Shown here piece after piece: positions 25,201 to 34,200 of a stretch of 64,000 nucleotides of DNA. The notes under the pieces are model-generated. The model was not told where the DNA came from and did no database searches. It saw only the letters and a list, made by a program, of their open reading frames with translations. Positions within the stretch are counted from its first letter, which is position 1. Every line of letters starts with the position of its first letter. Made by a program: the position numbers and the translations under genes. The DNA is from Callorhinus ursinus (taxonomy: Eukaryota; Chordata; Mammalia; Carnivora; Otariidae): the NCBI RefSeq assembly GCF_003265705.1, contig NW_020312902.1:16308970-16372969 (forward strand). Reading direction: 5' to 3'.

Positions 25201-28200
25201 GACCTATTCTACCTTCCTTATGAGCATGGACCCAAAGGAGCACAGATGTTAAGGGAGTTCCAGTGGCTTCGAGCAAATAGCAGTGTTGTCAGTGTCAATT
25301 GCAAAGGAAAAGACTCTGAAAAAGTGAGTATGCTTAATTTATCCTCCTCTCTAGCCTGGGTGGGTCCCCATGCTGATGATACGGAGGAAGCCTTTAATGA
25401 GTATAACTCTCTGAAAATTGACCACATCTTAGAATATGCTCTGTAAAGTGGATGTGGACTCTGCTGATTCTGGTGCATAGAGTTCCATAGTTTGACCTTA
25501 GAGTGAGGAATGAAGGAAAGTCATCACAGTTGATTATTTTAGAAATGTTTGTCAGTTTGGGGAGACACAGACTTACTGCTTATCTGAAGAGTTTAAGCCC
25601 ACTGATCCTTTAATGTTTAGGATAAGTTGCAGGTACCTGATTGTACAGACAGTTTATAATTATGTTTTAGGTTATTTTGTTTTTTCTTGCAGTTTTTTGA
25701 GTCATATTTTTATTGATCTTCAATAGATTGAAGAATGGCGGTCACGAGCAGCCAAGTTTGAGGAGATGTGCGGACTGGTGATGGGAATGTTCACTCGGCT
25801 CTCCAATTGTGCCAACAGGACAATCCTTTATGACATGTACTCCTATGTTTGGGATATCAAGAGTATAATGTCTATGGTGAAGTCTTTTGTACAGTGGTTA
25901 GGTAGGTGCACCAGGAATAATCTCTTCCTCAGATATATTGTTCCTTAAAAATGAAAAAAAAAAGATTATCCCACAGGGAGAAAAATATTTAAGGAATTGA
26001 CAAATTTCCAACTCTTTAAATTCTTTGCTTAGATTTCTTTCAAAGGTATAGCCTTTGTTGGCAAACTTGAGATGCAAGTCTCCATAAATACATCAAGCAC
26101 ATTAATTTTTCTCCCTTGGGCTAATTCAGCATAAATATCTTTAAAATGTGTTAGAAAAGTACTGACTTTAACTTGCTCTGACTGAATGCTTCCTGGATGG
26201 AACCCTGTATGGCACTTTTATCTGATTTGGAGATGAGACACTATGAATTGTGACTGGAAGCTCTCTGCTGCTTGCTGTGTCGTGGTAACATTAATTGCTG
26301 TGTTTAACAGAACAATTGCTGAAATGACCTAAGGGGCCTGGCAAGAGGAAGCTATCCTCCCAGCCCTGTGCGCATGCGAGCTTTAGTGGTAGGCTATTCT
26401 GGTGCTACTTGGTATTATTTCACATGGCTTTTTCTTTATTCCTCTACCAAGTAATTGGTTTTAGCAGGGGATGAAAATTGCAATCCCCTGAAAATTCTCT
26501 CCTTAATTAAATGGACTTCTGTATGTCTCTTTTGAAAACTGATTTTTTTTTTTTTTTTTGGGAAATTCTCAACAAACTTGGTAAAAAGCACCAGCATGGC
26601 CAAGTTTCTCCAGGGACCTCATTTCATTTCCAGGTTTTCAATCCAGCTATAAGGAATATGTAATGGACTTACATACAGCACACAGCAGGCAGCAAGGCTA
26701 ACTGACATGTCATAGTTTTCATAGTAGTCACAAATACTGTGATGGGTTACTTGGTCTTTGTTGTGAAACAGTTGTGTGAAACATTGTGAGCTTAGATTAA
26801 GAATAGTAGCAGTGAGATTTCTCACCTTCTGCCTATACTTTTGGACTCTTTTTTAAAGATTTTATTTATTTGACAGAGACAGTGAGAGAGGGAACACAAG
26901 CGGAGAGAGTGGGAGAGGGAGAAGCAGGCTCCCCGCGGAGCAGGGAGCCCGATGTAGGGCTCGATCCCAGGACCCTGGGATCATGACCTGAGCCGAAGGC
27001 AGACGCTTAACAACTGGGCCAACCGAGGCGCCCCTGGACTCTTAAATATTAAAAGAAAAATAATAGCTTTCCTTTGACACAACTCATTAGCAGTTAAAAG
27101 TAGTGTCTCTGTTAGTTTGAAAATAACCTTGAGTTTCTGTGTATTTAACACAACAGCTAGAGAATTTTTACCTCTTGTTAAAAGGCTCCCAGACACCTCT
27201 TTTCTGTGATATCCTCATTTAGGCTCAGGAAAAACCTCTATATTGGTTATTGGATGACAGCATTTGCCTTCTAGGCTTCTGGCCAGGGAGTTATAATTAA
27301 ATCTCTTAACAGGGATTTAAATCTTATGTTCCCAGTCTGAAGTCTGGATTCTTGAGCTTGGGAAAGTATCATAACATTTGATATTGAACTTTTAATTCAA
27401 GAACTATTAAAAATTAAATTCTTGATTATATACAGTATTGTTTCTATTTCCTCTCAGGTTTTATTTCTGTACTGTGCAAATATGGGGCAGCTTTCCCAAA
27501 TTGTGTAGATAGCTACTGTACGATCTAAAGGTCAGAGCATCTTAGAAGTTTTAAATAATTGTCTTGGCATCCGCATAGCTTTACAAAAAAGCTCACGACA
27601 AGGAGAGTATTTTCATGGATCTATAGTAATTTCAGGGAGTTACTGATTAGAACCCTTTGTTTTCTTCCTCTCTCCAGTCCAGCTGGCATTCAGTCCTTTA
27701 AAGAATGTGGCTATGCAGTACTTTTGATTACTAACGACTTCTATTATCTTCTTCCCCATTGTGTACAGATGGGAGAATCCTCAGCACAAGTGTCTACTAC
27801 TATTGGATGGACAGCGGCAGATGTTCACAGCGCGTCATGATTAATTAGTTTAAATTGAAAGGTTCTATCTGTGAGGTAGCTCAGATTTAAGGGCAGTAGG
27901 CATGAACTGAAGTCACGTTTGCGCAGCGACTGAGGCATTAACCATGTTTTCATTTACACAGCTCTTCGTACATGCAGCTTTTTATTGTAATAGTTGGAAG
28001 TGCTAGTTATGTTGTAGTCTCAAAGTGAGGGGTAGGGGAAATTGGCTGATCTTAAAGTTTGAGAGTATAGTATTTTTCTGCAGTGCAAATTTACACTGAG
28101 CTATGGAATGGGGCACATGCTCTTAGCCTAAATTTTGACCCTATTTCATATTTATTTTACAAATTTACATATGTATGTTTTCTTAAAGTACCCCTACCCC

Positions 28201-31200
28201 TAAAAAACGACAAACCTGGATATAATCTCTTAATGGGCCTGAATTGTGAACAAAAAAATTGGTTTGCTTTGGGACTGTCTGACTAGCACACTGTATCTTG
28301 TACTGATGAGACTGTTAACTTGAACAGGAGGTAGAATGCTGTCTTCAAATGGAAAAGAACTATATTGCGCTGCTTTATCTTGTCAGAAGACTAGGCAGGT
28401 GATTTTGATTTGGCCTCCAAATATTTGCTTTCAATTATTCCTTGTTGTTAGTTTCCTTTATTGCCTCTGAAGTTGGTTAAGTGGTGACCTTAGTGCTGAC
28501 TTCTGGACCTTACACCCTGCTACTCTGTGCATGTGTTCAGTGCGCTGCAAAGATTATAATGGTCAGTCAGAAGAGCCAGATACTGTCATACTTTTCAGAA
28601 AAGTATGTTTCAGCTCTGGATAAATTAGGAGCATCAGTTGGCTCTCCTTAGTTCTTAAGAATTTGTCTGACTGCTATTATTATTGACCAAGTCTAAATTG
28701 GATTGTCCTTGTTAGAAAAAAGTTTTCATTATGTTTTGTTGTCAACTTACTGAACAATTTCTTTTGTTTATTCTACCTTAGTTTTCTGACAAGATTAATC
28801 CCCCTCTCCCCCTTTTTCCCTTCCTTACCCTTCCTTGTAATGTAAAATGTGACTTCAGACAGGTTTAATTCCTTCATGGGCTGTGATAATAAAATGTCTT
28901 AATCTATCTCCTTCATTTCACTTCATGGTTACTGTAATTTCACTACAGAGCAAGCAGCTGGCTTGATTTTTTTTTTTTTTTACAGCTGTATCTAGGGAAT
29001 ATATAAACTTGACCCAAACAAAGTTGAGACTGACTTCCAATAATTAAAGGGTAGAACTCTTTACAGTGATTATTCATTGATCAGAGGAAGAAACATTGGT
29101 ATTGAAATTCTATTACAAATTTAAAAAAATTATTATCACAGCCTTGTTCTGAAACCCTGGATTATTATTGTTAGAGAGCTATTTCCACAAAGTGTTTGTT
29201 AGTGTGTTGGACATTTGAGACCCCAGGAAATCCCCTTTCTCGTAACGTTCTCCGCTTGGATCTGATCTCAACAGGGTGTCGTAGTCATTCTTCAGCACAG
29301 TTCTTAATTGGAGACCAAGAACCCTGGGCCTTTAGAGGTGGTCTAGCAGGAGAGTTCCAGGTATCAATATGAATTCACAACTGAATTGACATTTTCTTTG
29401 TTTTATGAGAAACCTTATGTTGCGCATCAGATGGCTGGAAGGATTGGTCTGCCGAAGGCTTTCTAGTCCCAAATTCAATTTAGTTACATAGCTGGATTTT
29501 AAATCAAATTTTCCTCCTCTTTCACAGTAATTTCTGAAGGAGATGCTGCCAATTCCCCCCGCGCCTGCGAAGCGCAGCGGCTCTAGGTATACACTTCACA
29601 TTGTTTCTTTGCAGGTCGCACACCATTTTAATCTGCGCCCGCAATGCACAATGCGCGCATGCTTGTCTGCCAGTGGAAACTCCATGAGCAAAAAGGATGA
29701 ATAATTATGCAAGTGAATGGTGAAAGGACTTTTGGATACTTTCCCAATTATTTTATAAATAAAACTTGTACTCTAAAGAACAGCCTGTTAATGAATTTGA
29801 ACAAAATAAGAAGCTTTTTTTGGTGTTGAAATTTGTTCATGGACTTTTCAGGTGCTCTACTTTTCTCCCCCCAACAGGTGCTCTGCTGCGCGCAGCAAAC
29901 TGAAGCGCATTGCTTTGGGGATAAAGCGTCTCCTGGACAGATAACCCTCTTCAGACCAAACCTCTCCTCCTGACATTCTATTCTGCCATCTTTTAGTACA
30001 GAGATGGTCTATATAAGATTGGTTTAAAAAAATAGATTTGTGATACTGGAATAGATTTTTTTTTTTTTTACTATAAATTTAAATCCCCATTAATATGCCA
30101 CTAAAGCTATGTAACTCAGTTTGGGTAATTTCTATTCAGAAGCACCCCCTTCCCCCAGCAAAGAGGTGTTTATTTTAGTAAAGCATAGTACACCCCTCTT
30201 CTTTAGGTCTGCCTGCAGTAGCCAGTTAATGTTAAGTTGGTAATCTGCAGTGCACACCCATTTAAAGAAATTGATATCTTCCCAACACTAATCCATCTTC
30301 TTTTTGTTTCTTCCCACAGCGTTTGCTGCCAATTGATGGGGCAAATGATCTCTTTTTTCAACCACCCCCACTGACTCCTACCTCCAAAGTTTATACTATC
30401 AGACCATATTTTCCTAAAGATGAGGTAATTGTCTGCGTACGCACTTGGTATATGGTTATGGTGCTCACTTACTACTTTTCCTTTGAAATCCCTGGTTAAA
30501 AGAATCAGTTGTGGTGCTCTCTTTGCAGCAAAATTGGAACGATCCAGAGAAGATTAGCATGACCATGACCCCTGTGCAAGGATGACACACAAATTGTGAA
30601 GCATTCCATATTTTAAATTTTATTTATTTATTTAAAGATTTTATTTATTTGACAGAGACACAGCGAAAGAGGGAACACAAGCAGGGGGAGTGGGAGAGGG
30701 AGAAGCAGGCTTCCCTCTGAGCAGGGAGCCTGACGTAGGGCTCGATCCCAGGACCCTGGGATCTTGACCTGAGCTGAAGGCAGACGCTTAGACTGAGCCA
30801 CCCAGGCGCCCCAATTTTATTTATTTTTTAAAAAATTTTTAAAAGATTTTATTAGCATGAAGGGGGGGAACATCAGAGGAAGAAGCAGACTCCCTGCTTG
30901 AGCAGGGAGCCCGATGAGGGACTTGATCCCAGGACTTCAGGATCATGACCTGTGCTGAAGGCAGTCTCCCACCCAACTGAGCCACCCAGGTGCCCTGTGT
31001 TCCTTATTTTTAAAAGGGAAGAAAAAAAAAAGTAGCTCTGTGTCTTCAAAAAGGTACTTTAGGTAGAAAAGTTAAGTAAAACATCAAACACAGGAGGGGT
31101 GATATTTAAGGAAGAACCTGGTAAGGAACTTAGACTCATAACGTCTTGAGCTAAGTCCTTTAAGTCCTCCTTTATGAAAATCAGCTAAATTGTATTTAGA

Positions 31201-34200
31201 GTTGGAATTAATCAGTGTGTCCAAATGATACGTTGTCCTTGACTGATTTTCTCTATTAGTAATTGTGTAATTTTCAGTTGTGAAGTATCAATAGGCTGTT
31301 GATAATCAGCTTACAGGAAACAGCAAGTCTGTTTAAAGACTAACATGTTTAAAACATTTTGGACATATACAAAACTGAGAGACTCAACAGCATTATTTGC
31401 TGCATTTTGAATTCACTGCTTAACTACCTAAAACTATCCCCTGTGAAGCAATTCTCTGTTTACTGTACCATACTGTTTTCTACTGATACTAACAAATACG
31501 ATTCTGTAAATAAGTTTTTATTTAACAAAGCAGAGGTGATATTTATGACAGGCCAGGCATTTTGTTACTCCCTATCCTAGAAGTCTAGTCTAACTTACGA
31601 GTCTATTGTTAAATTCTGTTGCTGTATTTCTTGCTTTGTTGCTTAACTAGATTATATTTTCAGGCTTCCGTGTACAAGATTTGCAGAGAAATGTATGACG
31701 ATGGAGTGGGTTTACCTTTTCAAAGTCAGCCTGACCTTATTGGAGACAAGTATGTGATGAAGTATTTGGATTTGTTGGATTTGGGAGTAGCATTTCATAG
31801 CCAGGTTTATCAGGTTGAGGGGAAATGATGACTAGAAATAAAGTTTCCTAGAAATCCCGCTTTAGTTTTAGTAAAATTTGAATATATTAATGGGTATTTT
31901 CAGTTTCTTCTTACACCAGATGTAGTTTCCATAGATTGCCATTCAAGTACATTAGACCTACATCACTGAAGTCTAAGTTTTGTGTTAGAAACTCATTCTG
32001 CCCTCTTTTCTTCTGAGCAGGTTAGTAGGAGGGCTGCTTTCCCTCAGCCTGGATTACTGTTTTGTCCTAGAAGATGAAGATGGCATATGTGGTTATGCCC
32101 TGGGCACTGTAGATGTGACCCCCTTCATTAAAAAATGTAAAATTTCCTGGATTCCCTTCATGCAGGAGAAGTATACCAAGCCAAATGGTGACAAAGAACT
32201 CTCTGAGGCTGAGGTAATAATAGGTTTAGAAATTATACTACAGTAATTTTTCTGAAATGAAGTAAGCAGCTATATCTTAAAATCTCAGTACTTCCTAATT
32301 TCCTATAAAAAAGAATTCTTGCTGCTTATTAAGCGTGATACTTTTTTTTTTATATCAGAGCTGTTTTTTTAAATATAATTAATTAGAGCATGTGTGAGCG
32401 GGGGGTGGGGGTGGGAGAGCAGAGGGAGAGGGACAAGCAGAGCCTGTTCCCAGAGCGGAGCCTGACACAGGGCTGGATCCCATGACCCCTGAGATCTCGA
32501 CCTGCGCCGAAATCAAGAATCAGATGCTTTAACCAACTGAGCCACCCAGGTGCCCCCCACTTAAAAAAAGATTGATTTATTTATTTAAAGGGGTGAGGGC
32601 AGAGGGAGAGAATGACTCCCCACTGAGCATGGAGCCCATTGGATACAGGGGCCATGGTACACTTGGGGCTCAATCCCGTGACCTGAGTTGAAATCAAGAG
32701 TTACACACTTAACTGACTGACCCAGCCAGGGGCCCCCCCTTAAGCATGGCATTTTCCATTGTTCCCTCAGCATGATGGAGTTTTTTTATTTGGAAGTGTT
32801 ACAATACTTCCTCAAGTGAAAACAAAATATAGACAGAGAACCTTTTTTTTTCCTCCCTGTTTTGAAGCACCAAACTTAAATGGTCTCTTCTTTGGGGACT
32901 CAGCGCAAGTTTAGGTAATTAAAATCTCTCATTTGCTTGGTTGTCAGGCTCACTTGTCTTCTCAGTAATGTATTTTTCATTGTAATAAATAATAGGGGTG
33001 AGCTGCTCTAAGTCCGTTTTCAGATAGGAGCACTTTTTTTTTTTTTTTTTTTTTAAAGTAAGCTCCACACCCAGCATGGAGCCCAGTGCAGGGCTTGCTG
33101 TCATAACCCTGGGATCAAGACCTGAGCGGACATCAAGAGTCAGACGCTTAACCAACTGAGCCACCCAGGTGCCTCCAGATAGGAGTACTTGTCATATGTC
33201 AGCCCTGTCCCAACTTCAGTGAATTTTTCCTCTACAGTTATTTTGGTTTATATATCAGCATATATATATTTAAAAATAGTTCCTTTTTGATAATGTTTAT
33301 GCTCAATAAATACTTTCAGATACATATTTGGAACCTTCTTTTTGTGACATTTACTTTTTTCTTCCATGTTGTTCTCTTCCCCTTTTCTGAAATTCTTTAC
33401 TTCTCATCCCCATACAAATGTACTTATGTTCTCTTACAGTTTATTACTACATTTTACCTTCTGCCCCTAGCCAGATGGCTGTGTAATAAGAGGGTGGTGT
33501 GGGTGGCCTCACTTACTCGGAATTACATAGATATTATAACTACAGTGTACTGATTGAGCTGTTGATGTTTTACTATTTCAAATCTGATAATTATAGTTTT
33601 CAGCATAGGAACATATAAAGAATAACCAGGGCGTCTACTACAACATTTTTTTTTAAAGATTTTATTTATGTATTTGAGAGAGAGAGAGAATGAGAGATAG
33701 CACAAGAGGGAAGAGGGTCAGAGGGAGAAGCAGACTCCCTGCTGAGCAGGGAGCCTGATGTGGGACTCGATCCCGGGACTCCAGGATCATGACCTGAGCC
33801 GAAGGCAGTCGCCCAACCAACTGAGCCACCCAGGCGCCCTACTACAACATTTTTTACATGCACATTTTGTGCAAGCAGTACAAACTTAAATTTTTTTTAA
33901 TTTTAAATATTTTTAGATTTAGCAAAGATAATACAGAGTTCCTGTATTGCCCCTTACCCATTTTCTACATTTGTCTAAGTCTTAAGAAACTAACTTTGGT
34001 GCATTATTATAAATTCCGCATTTTATTCACCTATTTTTCCCACTAATGTCCTTTTTTTTTTCCAGGATCCAATCCAGGATACCACATTACCTTTAGAGAA
34101 ACTTTTAAAAACAAAAATGCTAGAGTTATAAGCTAATTAATTCTTCGTGTGATAATTACATAATGACTGGAAGAGTTACTGAATGTTCTCCTTTTCCTAT

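Noticed and set aside
30514..30614. Functional U6 snRNA gene
   Set aside because: Internal deletion, several substitutions, and no upstream PSE or TATA element seen.
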